From QZLE01 sp033852135 (GTDB taxonomy: Bacteria; Pseudomonadota; Gammaproteobacteria; QZLD01): a DNA stretch of 64,000 nucleotides. Every line of letters starts with the position of its first letter. Positions within the stretch are counted from its first letter, which is position 1. A program made the translations under genes and the position numbers. The notes under the pieces were generated by a model, which saw nothing but the letters and a program-made list of their open reading frames with translations, was not told where the DNA came from and ran no database searches. Location of the stretch: NCBI GenBank assembly GCA_033852135.1, contig JAWSVB010000004.1, positions 186,001-250,000 on the forward strand, given 5' to 3'. Of the stretch, positions 7,964 to 16,232 are shown one piece after another.

Positions 7964-9187
7964 ATGTTACCCACAATTAATTTCGACAATCCAGTTTCGA
8001 CAGCGGGTGGTGACCAAAAGTCCCGCGTCAGCAATGACCCCAAGATCACTTCCGATATCGGTCATGAGCAGGTTAAGCATGCAGAGCAAGATGACGTCAA
8101 GTTGAGCCATTTTCATCCAGCGCGAGCGCGCAAGCTCCTAAACGATCAGATAATTGCCAGTCTCAACTCAGTTCTCGAAACTGAAGGTATTCAACCACTT
8201 GATTCATCAAGAGCTGACGATTTCACTCCGGACAAAGTTGCTAACCGCATTCTCGACTTTGTAGATTCAGCAATGAGCCTAGCAAAGCTTAATGGCGCAA
8301 GCGATAAAGAGCTAGACAAGATGCTTAGCGAAGCGAAGCGCGGTGTAGACATGGGATTCGATCAAGCCAAAGATATTCTCGACGGTTTTGGTGTATTAGA
8401 GGGCAAAATTGCCGAAGATATTGATACCACCTATAACCTCATTCAAGATGGTTTTGCAGAAAGAGAGTTTGGCAATGTCGAAAAAGTAACTCAAGTTGAA
8501 CGTGGCGCATCAGCAGCTCGAGAAGAGAGTTTTGAGCTTGAGATAAAAACCAACGATGGCGACATTGTAAAACTGATGATAAATAACAGCAATAGCATCA
8601 GTACATCACAACAACTAAGCACATCCGACGACCAACAAACATTAACTATCAATACGGAAAAATATTCCAGCTCTGACCTTACGTTCTCTGTACAGGGAGA
8701 CCTGGATGAAGATGAACTTGCAGCCATTAACGATCTAGTTGGTCAAATCGGTGATGTAGCTGAAGATTTCTATAGCGGTAATATGCAGCAAGCACTGCAG
8801 CATGCTGTTGAAATTGGTTATGATACTGGCGAGATAGCTGGCTTTGCCGCTAACATGAAATACTCATCTGCAGTAAGTACCTACCAAAAAGTTGATTCAT
8901 TTGTTGAGCAGACAGAAGCAACACCTGCTCTATCCCAGCGTGACGCATCTACACTAGGTGACTTTAATGAGAAAATGAATAATGCAATCTCTGCCACATC
9001 ATTAATGTTCCCAGAACCAAATGCAACTGTGAAACAACTATTTGAGGGTATCGAGAGAATGAGCGAGCGTTTCCGTTCATTTAGGGAGGCTGCCCATGTT
9101 GAACAGCCTCAACTACCTACTTTAGCTGAAATGGTAGATAGCGTATCAGCTGCGCAAATACCTGCAACGGCAAAGGTAGATGAGTAG
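7964..9187 (+). CDS. Helical protein of unknown function, probable DUF5610 family
   Basis: 407 aa, acidic, with no signal peptide or membrane segment. The region at about residues 50-160 (ARKLLNDQIIASLNSVLETEGIQ, FTPDKVANRILDFV, AKRGVDMGFDQAKDIL) has the helical pattern I associate with DUF5610, a domain of unknown function common in aquatic gammaproteobacteria. The middle (180-240) is beta-like and Ser/Thr/Gln-rich (NSNSISTSQQLSTSDDQQTL). The C-terminal half is again helical. GAGGAG lies 8 bp upstream of the ATG. It is monocistronic, between two intrinsic terminators. No function can be stated. Confidence 0.7.
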   Translation: MLPTINFDNPVSTAGGDQKSRVSNDPKITSDIGHEQVKHAEQDDVKLSHFHPARARKLLNDQIIASLNSVLETEGIQPLDSSRADDFTPDKVANRILDFVDSAMSLAKLNGASDKELDKMLSEAKRGVDMGFDQAKDILDGFGVLEGKIAEDIDTTYNLIQDGFAEREFGNVEKVTQVERGASAAREESFELEIKTNDGDIVKLMINNSNSISTSQQLSTSDDQQTLTINTEKYSSSDLTFSVQGDLDEDELAAINDLVGQIGDVAEDFYSGNMQQALQHAVEIGYDTGEIAGFAANMKYSSAVSTYQKVDSFVEQTEATPALSQRDASTLGDFNEKMNNAISATSLMFPEPNATVKQLFEGIERMSERFRSFREAAHVEQPQLPTLAEMVDSVSAAQIPATAKVDE

Positions 9188-9210
9188 AAAAACACTTAAC
9201 TGTTAAAACT

Positions 9211-9237
9211 AAGGCAGCTTTCAAGCTGCCTTTTTTA
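9211..9237 (+). terminator. Intrinsic terminator after the DUF5610-like gene
   Basis: AAGGCAGC, loop TTTCAA, GCTGCCTT, then a T-run (TTTTTT overall), 24 bp past the stop at 9187. Confidence 0.9.
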
Positions 9238-9287
9238 TACCCCAATCTTTTCCTGGTTAAAGTTTTCCTAAATCAAGCTTTGCTGTA

Positions 9288-9983
9288 TCAAGCAGCCTGT
9301 CTTACTGAAAACTGCTCAAACATTGAGCTTATTTTCCTCAGCGGCCCAGAATCAAAATCTGATATCGAACCATTATGCGCTAATAGCTCTTTTGATAAAT
9401 TTCCACCATCACGAGCGATTTGTACCACATAATTCTTCACCCCAAGATCTGCCAGCGTCTCAGAAAGCGACATAAGATCCTCTCTAGACATCAAGCTCCA
9501 GTGCACTGTGGTCCTAACCTCATACTCAACACCGGAAGCGAGCAGCTTTTCTAAACCTGCAAAGGCCGATTCACCAGACCCTTCCACCTGAGTTATAGAT
9601 GCATAAGCTAACTGTTCAGCCTTAATATCATAACCAACCCAATCAAGATGGGGTAACGCCTCAGAAAAGCGATGCACCATAGCTCCACCAGTATGCAGAG
9701 CAGACTCAAACCCCATCTCTTTTATCTCTTGTAATACATCAACCAACCCTTTTTGAATTAACGGCTCACCACCACTAATCACAACTCCATCAAGAAGCGA
9801 CTTACGCTGCTCCAGCATCTTCTTTATACCATCCCAGTCATGCGGAGATTCTGCCTGCCCTAATGCCAAATCAGGATTGTGGCAATAATGGCAGCGCCAT
9901 GGGCACCCTTGCGTAAAGATCACTGCAGCTAACCTACCGGGAAAATCTATAGTTGATGTTGGGATAAAGCCGCCGATATTCAA
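9288..9983 (-). CDS. nrdG: Anaerobic ribonucleotide reductase activating enzyme (radical SAM)
   Basis: Generates the glycyl radical on NrdD using S-adenosylmethionine and a 4Fe-4S cluster. The 231-aa protein carries the cluster motif CxxxCxxC as CPWRCHYC (Cys27, Cys31, Cys34), followed by GVVISGGEPLIQ, the radical SAM glycine-rich strand. It starts MNIGGFIPTSTIDFPGRLA, which matches the longer NrdG2-type activases (TIGR02495) rather than the short enterobacterial form. It lies 80 bp downstream of nrdD on the same strand, so the reductase and its activase are paired. Confidence 0.95.
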   Translation of the reverse strand: MNIGGFIPTSTIDFPGRLAAVIFTQGCPWRCHYCHNPDLALGQAESPHDWDGIKKMLEQRKSLLDGVVISGGEPLIQKGLVDVLQEIKEMGFESALHTGGAMVHRFSEALPHLDWVGYDIKAEQLAYASITQVEGSGESAFAGLEKLLASGVEYEVRTTVHWSLMSREDLMSLSETLADLGVKNYVVQIARDGGNLSKELLAHNGSISDFDSGPLRKISSMFEQFSVRQAA

Positions 9984-10063
9984 AATTATCTCCTAGAAAA
10001 TACCAATACAAAAATGGGGCTCCAGCCTAGCAAGAACCCCATATTTAACTCAAGTAAAAAATA

Positions 10064-12232
10064 CTAAACTGCTATCGCCCTCTCTGCAGACATAATGTCA
10101 TCCAACGTAACCCCCATCTCTTCCATATCCTGAGCAACCACCACTCGCTCCTCTTCAAAAGGAGTTCTATCTGCATATTCTGATTTCTTCCCATCATTAA
10201 ACTCTGATACTGGGCGGTGATAACCCATAACTCTGGTCCAAACTTCAGTTTTTTCACCACAATTTGGACACTCGCTCTGCTCTCCATTAATGTATCCATG
10301 GGATGGGCAAATAGAGAATGTTGGGGAGATGGTAATATACGGAAGAGCAAAATTCTCCATAGATCTTTTTACCAATTTCTTACACACCTCTGAATCGGTA
10401 ATTCGCTCTGACATATACAGATGAAGAACTGTCCCACCAGTATATTTTCGCTGCAATTCCTCTTGCATTTCAAGCGCTTCAAACGGGTCATCAGTGTAAC
10501 CAGCAGGTAGTTGGGATGAATTTGTATAATACGGATGCTCGAAAGTACCTGACTGAATAATATCCTTATAACGACTCTGATCTTCACGCGCAAATCGATA
10601 AGTTGTACCTTCAGCTGGAGTTGCCTCAAGATTATAAAGATTACCAGACTCCTCTTGATACTCCTGCATCTTGCTACGGATATGATCCAACAACCTTGCC
10701 GCAAAACGATGCCCAAACTCACTAGTTATATCATCTCGATCACCAGTAAAATTACGCACCATTTCGTTAATTCCATTTACACCGATTGTAGAAAAATGGT
10801 TACGTAGAGTCCCAAGATAACGTTTTGTATATGGAAATAAACCCTGATCCATAAATCCTTGAATCATCTTACGCTTAACATCTAAGCTGCGGCGCGCCAT
10901 ATCAAGCAACTGATCTAAACGCTCAAATAATCCTTTCTCATTAGCTCGATACTCATAGCCAAGGCGCGCACAGTTGACCGTAACGACACCTATAGAACCT
11001 GTTTGCTCAGCAGAACCGAACAACCCATTGCCACGCTTTAACAGCTCGCGCAGATCCAGCTGTAAACGACAACACATCGAGCGCACCATGCTTGGGTTAA
11101 GCTCAGAGTTTACAAAATTCTGGAAGTAAGGAAGACCGTATTTAGCTGTCATCTCAAACAACCTGTCACTATTTTCCGACTCCCAGTCAAAATCATCAGT
11201 TATGTTGTAAGTTGGAATTGGAAAGGTAAACACACGACCAGATGCGTCACCCTCTTGCATCACCTCAATATAGGCGCGGTTAATCATCTCCATCTCTTTT
11301 TGCAGATCACCATAAAAGAAATCCTGCTCTTCACCACCAATCACCGGAACCTGCTCTTTAAGGTCATCCGGGCACACCCAATCAAGGGTAATATTGGTAA
11401 ATGGAGTTTGACTTCCCCAACGGGAAGGGACATTTAAGTTATAAACAAACTCCTGAATAGACTGTTTAACGCGCTCATAAGAAAGATTATCAATACGTAT
11501 AAATGGTGCTAAATAAGTATCAAAAGAACTAAACGCCTGCGCCCCAGCCCACTCATTTTGCAAGGTACCAAGAAAATTAACCATCTGCCCAATAGCACTG
11601 GAAAGATGCTTTGGTGGATTAGAAGCTACGCGCCCTGGAACACCATTAAACCCCTCATGCAACAAAGTACGCAGTGACCAACCAGCACAATAGCCAGACA
11701 ACATATCCAAATCATGAATATGGAAATCACCATTTCTATGCGCCTCACCAATATCCGGAGCATATACATGACTTAGCCAATAATTTGCGGTGATCTTGCC
11801 AGACATATTCAGAATTAAACCACCAAGAGAGTACCCTTGATTTGCATTGGCATTAACACGCCAGTCAGTCTTTTTCAGATACTCATTAACCGACGCCTCA
11901 ACATCAACTACAGTCTTATCAGCACGCAGCCTCTTATGCTGGTCACGATAAACGATGTAGGCACGAGCAGTCATGAAGAAATCCTCCTCAATCAAAACCT
12001 GCTCTACAACATCCTGAATCTCTTCAATCGCGGGAAAATCGTCGTGATGGCGATACATCAAAACTTTTAAAACACTAGCAGTTAACTTCCTTGCTGTCTC
12101 AAGCCCAAACTCACCTGTCTCATCCCCAGCCTTTTTAATCGCGCTCTGAATCTTATCTCGCTTAAACGGGGTTTTCTCGCCAGCTCTGTTAACAACAAAT
12201 TGCGGCAAAATGGCAATAGCTTCCTTATGCAT
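10064..12232 (-). CDS. nrdD: Anaerobic (class III) ribonucleoside-triphosphate reductase
   Basis: Makes dNTPs from NTPs without oxygen, using a glycyl radical. 722 aa from the ATG at 12232, which has GGAG 7 bp upstream; the frame extends to a GTG two codons earlier. An ATP-cone regulatory domain occupies about residues 8-100 (VVNRAGEKTPFKRDKIQSAI). The catalytic barrel follows (SSFDTYLAPFIRIDN, SMCCRLQLDLRELLKRGNG). The C-terminal metal site has CPSHGY and CPNCGE, with histidine in place of the usual second cysteine. The radical loop reads RVMGYHRPV, with Gly about 52 residues from the end, rather than the RVCGY of the enterobacterial enzyme. nrdG follows; NrdR-box-like palindromes lie upstream. 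Confidence 0.97.
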   Translation of the reverse strand: MHKEAIAILPQFVVNRAGEKTPFKRDKIQSAIKKAGDETGEFGLETARKLTASVLKVLMYRHHDDFPAIEEIQDVVEQVLIEEDFFMTARAYIVYRDQHKRLRADKTVVDVEASVNEYLKKTDWRVNANANQGYSLGGLILNMSGKITANYWLSHVYAPDIGEAHRNGDFHIHDLDMLSGYCAGWSLRTLLHEGFNGVPGRVASNPPKHLSSAIGQMVNFLGTLQNEWAGAQAFSSFDTYLAPFIRIDNLSYERVKQSIQEFVYNLNVPSRWGSQTPFTNITLDWVCPDDLKEQVPVIGGEEQDFFYGDLQKEMEMINRAYIEVMQEGDASGRVFTFPIPTYNITDDFDWESENSDRLFEMTAKYGLPYFQNFVNSELNPSMVRSMCCRLQLDLRELLKRGNGLFGSAEQTGSIGVVTVNCARLGYEYRANEKGLFERLDQLLDMARRSLDVKRKMIQGFMDQGLFPYTKRYLGTLRNHFSTIGVNGINEMVRNFTGDRDDITSEFGHRFAARLLDHIRSKMQEYQEESGNLYNLEATPAEGTTYRFAREDQSRYKDIIQSGTFEHPYYTNSSQLPAGYTDDPFEALEMQEELQRKYTGGTVLHLYMSERITDSEVCKKLVKRSMENFALPYITISPTFSICPSHGYINGEQSECPNCGEKTEVWTRVMGYHRPVSEFNDGKKSEYADRTPFEEERVVVAQDMEEMGVTLDDIMSAERAIAV

Positions 12233-12338
12233 AACCACACTCCTTTTTGAAATTTTTACTACTTACCAGCTTGCAAAAAACAATGGAAAAACACCCACAA
12301 TCTATCCAAAGCCTGCAACCAGTTAATAAAAGCTTAAA

Positions 12339-12354
12339 ACACAACATATAGTGT
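12339..12354. promoter_or_regulatory. NrdR-box-like palindrome (proximal)
   Basis: ACACAACATATAGTGT closely matches the known NrdR box (ACACwAtATaTwGTGT) and is 107 bp upstream of the nrdD ATG. NrdR is the ATP/dATP-sensing repressor of ribonucleotide reductase genes. A weaker similar sequence begins 42 bp away at 12381, about four helical turns, consistent with the usual paired arrangement. Confidence 0.7.
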
Positions 12355-12518
12355 TTTGACATGATGTAATTATGGTAAAAAACCTAGATATGTCAAACTG
12401 GATAAATTTTAAACAACCAAATTAACACATTGTTTTTATTTAAAATTTTCCTCATACCAAACTTTGAATACGATCAATTTCTCCCCTTAATTCAACAGCT
12501 TAGAAAATAACTCAGCAA

Positions 12519-12534
12519 ACACAAGATATAGTGG
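12519..12534. promoter_or_regulatory. NrdR-box-like palindrome (distal)
   Basis: ACACAAGATATAGTGG repeats the proximal box with two changes, 180 bp further upstream. A weaker partner, GCACTAAATTATGGTA, begins 34 bp on at 12553. The distance from nrdD suggests either a second promoter or looping between box pairs; both are inference. Confidence 0.6.
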
Positions 12535-12671
12535 TGCAATTTTGCATCTCTTGCACTAAATTATGGTAGATATCCTTTATAAATCAGATAGCAGGAAAGC
12601 TCTTTTAAGGGAGAAAATTAAATGCAGATGAAGTGGTGCAGATGACTAACCAAAGTTCTTAAAAAAACAAA

Positions 12672-13853
12672 TTAAACAAACTGCCCAGCACACCAACCTG
12701 ATGACCACGCCCATTGCAGGTTATAGCCGCCCAGCCATCCAGTGATGTCCAGCACCTCACCGGTAAAATACAACCCTTTTACCTGCTTGGACTCCATCGT
12801 TTTTGAGGAGATATAGTCACAATCAACGCCACCAACGGTAACCTCAGCGGTACGATAACCCTCAGTACCATTAGGCTTAATCCGCCAATGGTTAAATTGA
12901 CTGGCTACATGCTTAATCAGCTCACTCGACAGGTCTTGTAATTTAGATTCTGCTAAGCCATTGTCCAGTAGCTGCTCAATCACTCTTTTAGGGAGCAGAT
13001 CGGCAAGCAGATTGCGTACAATTTTCTTATTATTTTGCTGCTTAGCAGCTTGTAGCATCTCTTCTAAGTCCAGGTCTGGCAGCAGGTTTATCTCAACCGA
13101 TTCACCTGAATTCCAATAAGATGAAATCTGTAAAATCGCAGGACCACTCAACCCTCTATGGGTAAAAAGAATATTCTCACGAAAGCTTTGCTGCTTATTG
13201 CTAACAACCGCTTCAACCGCAATGCCAGATAGCTCAGCAAAACGCTCCTTATCCTCTGGCTGCAATGTAAACGGAACCAAACCCGCTTTAGGAGAAATCA
13301 TTGGAATATCGAACTGCTCTGCCACCTTGTAACCAAACGAGCTAGCTCCTATAGTCGGAATCGACAACCCGCCAGTAGCGATAACAAGCGACTCACAACT
13401 ATATTGCCCATCACTGGTATTAACCTGAAAGCCTAGATCATTCTGTTGGATACCTTCAACTTCACAGCCAAATCTAAAGCCAACCCCCGTATCTTTACAT
13501 TCCTGCATAAAGCCATCAACAATCTGAAAAGCCTTGCCATCACAAAATAGCTGCCCATGCTCACGTTCGTGAAAAGCAATATCGTGTTTATGGATAAACT
13601 CCAGAAAATCCCACTGGGTATAACGACTCAATGCTGACTTACAAAAATGGGGGTTTTGCGAAAAAAAGTTTTCCGATTCAACATAGTAGTTAGTGAAGTT
13701 ACAGCTGCCACCACCAGAGATTAGAATCTTATTTCCTGGTTTTTTAGCGTGATCTAACACCAAAACCTTGCGCCCGCGCTTGCCAGCCTCAAGGGCACAC
13801 ATTAGCCCTGAAGCCCCTGCGCCAATTATTATTACATCTACTTCACTGTTCAT
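12672..13853 (-). CDS. HI0933/YhiN-family FAD-dependent flavoprotein
   Basis: A 393-aa predicted oxidoreductase of unknown substrate. The N-terminus has the FAD-binding Rossmann motif (VIIIGAGASGLMCALEAGKRG). Family hallmarks include KPGNKILISGGGSCNFTN, VIATGGLSIPTIGASSFGY, FTHRGLSGPAILQIS and the terminal GGYNLQWAWSSGWCAG, which closes the FAD site. The HI0933 family is widespread but lacks a firmly assigned reaction. It is transcribed toward the cupin gene, 54 bp from it by divergence of ends, and shows no operon partner with a related role. Confidence 0.93.
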   Translation of the reverse strand: MNSEVDVIIIGAGASGLMCALEAGKRGRKVLVLDHAKKPGNKILISGGGSCNFTNYYVESENFFSQNPHFCKSALSRYTQWDFLEFIHKHDIAFHEREHGQLFCDGKAFQIVDGFMQECKDTGVGFRFGCEVEGIQQNDLGFQVNTSDGQYSCESLVIATGGLSIPTIGASSFGYKVAEQFDIPMISPKAGLVPFTLQPEDKERFAELSGIAVEAVVSNKQQSFRENILFTHRGLSGPAILQISSYWNSGESVEINLLPDLDLEEMLQAAKQQNNKKIVRNLLADLLPKRVIEQLLDNGLAESKLQDLSSELIKHVASQFNHWRIKPNGTEGYRTAEVTVGGVDCDYISSKTMESKQVKGLYFTGEVLDITGWLGGYNLQWAWSSGWCAGQFV

Positions 13854-13906
13854 TTATCGAAAAACCCTTTGGTAAACGAGCATTATACTTATTATCGATA
13901 TCAGGG

Positions 13907-14335
13907 TTATTTTTTTATGGTTATCTTCTCGCCAATAGTTCCGGCATAAAAAACTATTATCTCAGCAGGTTGTTTACCTTCGTTTATTCCATAGTGCCAG
14001 GTATCCACCACCTCAACTATTGGATCTCCTGCCTTTAAATAAAGAATCTTACCATTCACCGTTTTCACGGTTAGCTCACCACTAAGCAAAACCCCAGCAT
14101 TTATCACCGGATGCTCATGCATAGGAAGTTTTGCTCCAACTGGAATTTTGATTCTTAATATTGTGATTTCTGGCTGACCTTGAGGGTAATTAGGCAAGCC
14201 TGCCCCATTCCAGCTTTTGGTGGTTTTTACTAATTGAGCAACCTCAATTTTAGCTTTAGAATTTTTAGCAGCCGACTTAGCACCAACATTCACGGATAAC
14301 AACAGTATTGTTGCTAGTAAAAAGATTCTCTTCAT
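13907..14335 (-). CDS. Exported small cupin-domain protein
   Basis: 142 aa. Residues 1-19 look like a cleavable signal peptide (MKRIFLLATILLLSVNVGA), so the protein should be periplasmic. The rest is a single cupin: IPVGAKLPMHEHPVINAGVLLSGELTV gives the metal-site pattern with HEH, and GDPIVEVVDTWHYGINEG supplies the later histidine. The substrate is unknown; such proteins may bind a metal or a small ligand or act as dioxygenase-like folds. The gene stands alone, between the flavoprotein and the repeat next to apaG. Confidence 0.85.
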   Translation of the reverse strand: MKRIFLLATILLLSVNVGAKSAAKNSKAKIEVAQLVKTTKSWNGAGLPNYPQGQPEITILRIKIPVGAKLPMHEHPVINAGVLLSGELTVKTVNGKILYLKAGDPIVEVVDTWHYGINEGKQPAEIIVFYAGTIGEKITIKK

Positions 14336-14509
14336 TAATAGATCCCTATCTAAAAAGTAATTCTATTGATGGCAATAATTATTGCCCACTATGCATCTGA
14401 ATATAGCACTTAAAAAACATAATAATTTGTTCTGCAAACTTGTAGATTGTTTTTTCAAGACCCAGGCGCGGTTTGCAAAAAAGATATAGAAAAAATAGAC
14501 TCTAATTAT

Positions 14510-14633
14510 TAATCTGAAAAATATTTGTTTGAAGGCAAGGCGCAGCAATGAGTTTGAGAAGGAGTTGGCTTTAGCCAATGACTGAGCAAATCAGCAGCTG
14601 TAACACAGCATTCGAGCAAATAGATTCAGATTA
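14510..14633. repeat. 123-bp repeat family, copy A (overlaps apaG stop codon)
   Basis: 124 bp with imperfect terminal inverted repeats: left TAATCTGAAAAATATTTG, right end read in reverse TAATCTGAATCTATTTG. An internal hairpin TTGGC-TTTA-GCCAA lies at 14565-14578. It shares layout and sequence (CAAGGC, GGAG, GTAAC..CAGCAT, AAATAGAT) with copies at 31136-31258 and 61513-61635. Its final TTA is the complement of the apaG stop codon TAA, so the element begins exactly at the gene's end. It probably forms a long hairpin in the 3' UTR. Confidence 0.85.
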
Positions 14634-15014
14634 GTGAAGGGTGGCAGGGGTGGTAAGGGTAAATGCTGGAATATCCATCTCAAACTCACGACCATCCTCA
14701 TCCACAAGTTGATAACTTCCATGCATAAAACCAGTTGGGGTTTCCAGTATGGTCCAACTGGTATAGGTGAACTCGGCATCTGGATCCAGGTGGGGTTGTT
14801 TACCGACAACTCCTTCCCCTAAGATCTCTTTGGTGCGTTCATTGGCATCGGTTATATGCCAATGACGCGACATCAACTGCACTCCGACCTGAGCATTATT
14901 AAGTATGGTTACATCATAGGAGAACACATACTTATTTTTCTCTGGGTCGGACTGTTCCTCGATATATTTTGGTTCAACGCGGATAGTTATCTTATCCGCT
15001 GTTTTATTTTCCAT
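14631..15014 (-). CDS. apaG: ApaG-family (DUF525) protein
   Basis: A 127-aa protein with a fibronectin-III-like fold; its exact role is unsettled in bacteria (linked to Co2+ resistance and Ap4A metabolism through its neighbours). Motifs: VFSYDVTILNNAQVGVQLMSRHWHITDA, VVGKQPHLDPDAEFTYTSW and LETPTGFMHGSYQLV. It closes the conserved lptD-surA-pdxA-rsmA-apaG order, although here tal is inserted between rsmA and apaG, and no apaH follows. Its stop codon coincides with the first base triplet of repeat copy A. Confidence 0.95.
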   Translation of the reverse strand: MENKTADKITIRVEPKYIEEQSDPEKNKYVFSYDVTILNNAQVGVQLMSRHWHITDANERTKEILGEGVVGKQPHLDPDAEFTYTSWTILETPTGFMHGSYQLVDEDGREFEMDIPAFTLTTPATLH

Positions 15015-15035
15015 ATATATATAGAGTAGCAGTTC

Positions 15036-16130
15036 TTACAATGATTCAACTTTTTGTTTTAGTGAATCCAGCAAATTACGGAATGATTCTTGGAAAGCAA
15101 CAATCCCATCAGCTTCAAGCTTATCGGTAATTGCATCGATATCGATACCCAAACCTTTTGCTGTTGCAACTTTACCTGCAGCATCTTCGATTCCAACTTT
15201 TAGGGTTTGAGCGATTGTGCCGTGATCCTTAAATGCATCATAAGTTGCTGGAGGAATAGTGTTAACTGTATCTGGAGCAATCAAGTCATCCACATATAGC
15301 ACATCACTGTACTCTGGATTTTTAGTTGAGGTACTAGCCCAAAGAAGACGCTGAACTTGTGCTCCTTCTGCTTTAAGCCCTGCAAATTCAACTCCATTGT
15401 ATACATCATCAAAGTGCTGGTATGAGATCTGTGCATTGGCAATAGCGATCTTACCTTGTAGCTCGGTATTGCCTGCCTTTTCTAATTCAGGATCGATTGC
15501 AGCATCTACACGACTGATGAAGAAGCTTGCTACTGAACCGATGCCGTCAACTGGCTTGCCAGCTGCCATTCTTGCCTTCAACCCTTTGATGTGTGCTTCA
15601 ACTACCTCTTTGTATCTTTGTACTGAGAATAGGAGAGTTACATTTACACTGATACCTTCTGCTATCAGCTTTTCAATCGCAACCAGGCCTGCAGGTGTTC
15701 CTGGAACCTTGATCATGATATTTGGACGACCAATTCTACTATAAAGCTCAAGCGCCTCTTTAATAGTACCTTCTGCGTCGTGAGCAAGCTCTGGCGATAC
15801 CTCAATACTTACGTAGCCATCAACCTTATCAGTTTCTTCATATACCTTTTTGAACTCATCAGCAGCATCACGAATATCGTTGATTGCTAGGTTATTAAAA
15901 AGCTCATACATAGGCATATCAGGAGTTTCTTTAATCAAACTTGCAATCGATGCATCGTAGTCGTTGCTACTGGTTATAGATTTTTCAAAAATACTTGGAT
16001 TTGAAGTGATTCCCATTAATCCATCTTCAGTAATGATCCCTGTTAGTTCTCCTGAATCCAACATTCCTCTGTGAATAAAGTCCAACCATGCACTTTGGCC
16101 TGCATTATGAAGTTCGCGAATTTTTGACAT
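15036..16130 (-). CDS. tal: Transaldolase
   Basis: Transfers dihydroxyacetone between sugar phosphates in the non-oxidative pentose phosphate pathway. The 364-aa protein is of the longer type (TIGR00876 branch), with SAWLDFIHRGMLDSGELTGI and GITSNPSIFEKSI near the N-terminus. The Schiff-base lysine region is NIMIKVPGTPAGLVAIEKL, followed by NVTLLFSVQRYKEV. It lies 21 bp upstream of apaG and about 100 bp downstream of rsmA, interrupting the usual rsmA-apaG adjacency. Upstream, ATG is preceded by GGAGACAAAA. Confidence 0.95.
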   Translation of the reverse strand: MSKIRELHNAGQSAWLDFIHRGMLDSGELTGIITEDGLMGITSNPSIFEKSITSSNDYDASIASLIKETPDMPMYELFNNLAINDIRDAADEFKKVYEETDKVDGYVSIEVSPELAHDAEGTIKEALELYSRIGRPNIMIKVPGTPAGLVAIEKLIAEGISVNVTLLFSVQRYKEVVEAHIKGLKARMAAGKPVDGIGSVASFFISRVDAAIDPELEKAGNTELQGKIAIANAQISYQHFDDVYNGVEFAGLKAEGAQVQRLLWASTSTKNPEYSDVLYVDDLIAPDTVNTIPPATYDAFKDHGTIAQTLKVGIEDAAGKVATAKGLGIDIDAITDKLEADGIVAFQESFRNLLDSLKQKVESL

Positions 16131-16232
16131 TTTTGTCTCCGATGATGGGAATTAGTGAATTTCGAGCGCGACATTATACAGAAGCCGATAAAAAATTCTA
16201 TGGTAAGCTTTTGAATAGATTATTAAATGAAA

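Larger units (their letters stand above)
12233..12671. other. Intergenic region upstream of nrdD
   Basis: This 439-bp AT-rich region separates the flavoprotein gene from nrdD (same strand) and holds the nrdD promoter. Its notable content is two NrdR-box-like palindromes (12339-12354 and 12519-12534), with weaker look-alikes at about 12381 and 12553. No gene seen. Confidence 0.6.

Noticed and set aside
12354..12372. FNR-like site TTGAC-ATGA-TGTAA upstream of nrdD
   Set aside because: Only one half-site is near consensus; anaerobic control is plausible but not supported here.
14363..14578. 71-codon minus-strand frame near apaG
   Set aside because: It overlaps repeat copy A and the adjacent AT-rich gap; translation has no family features.
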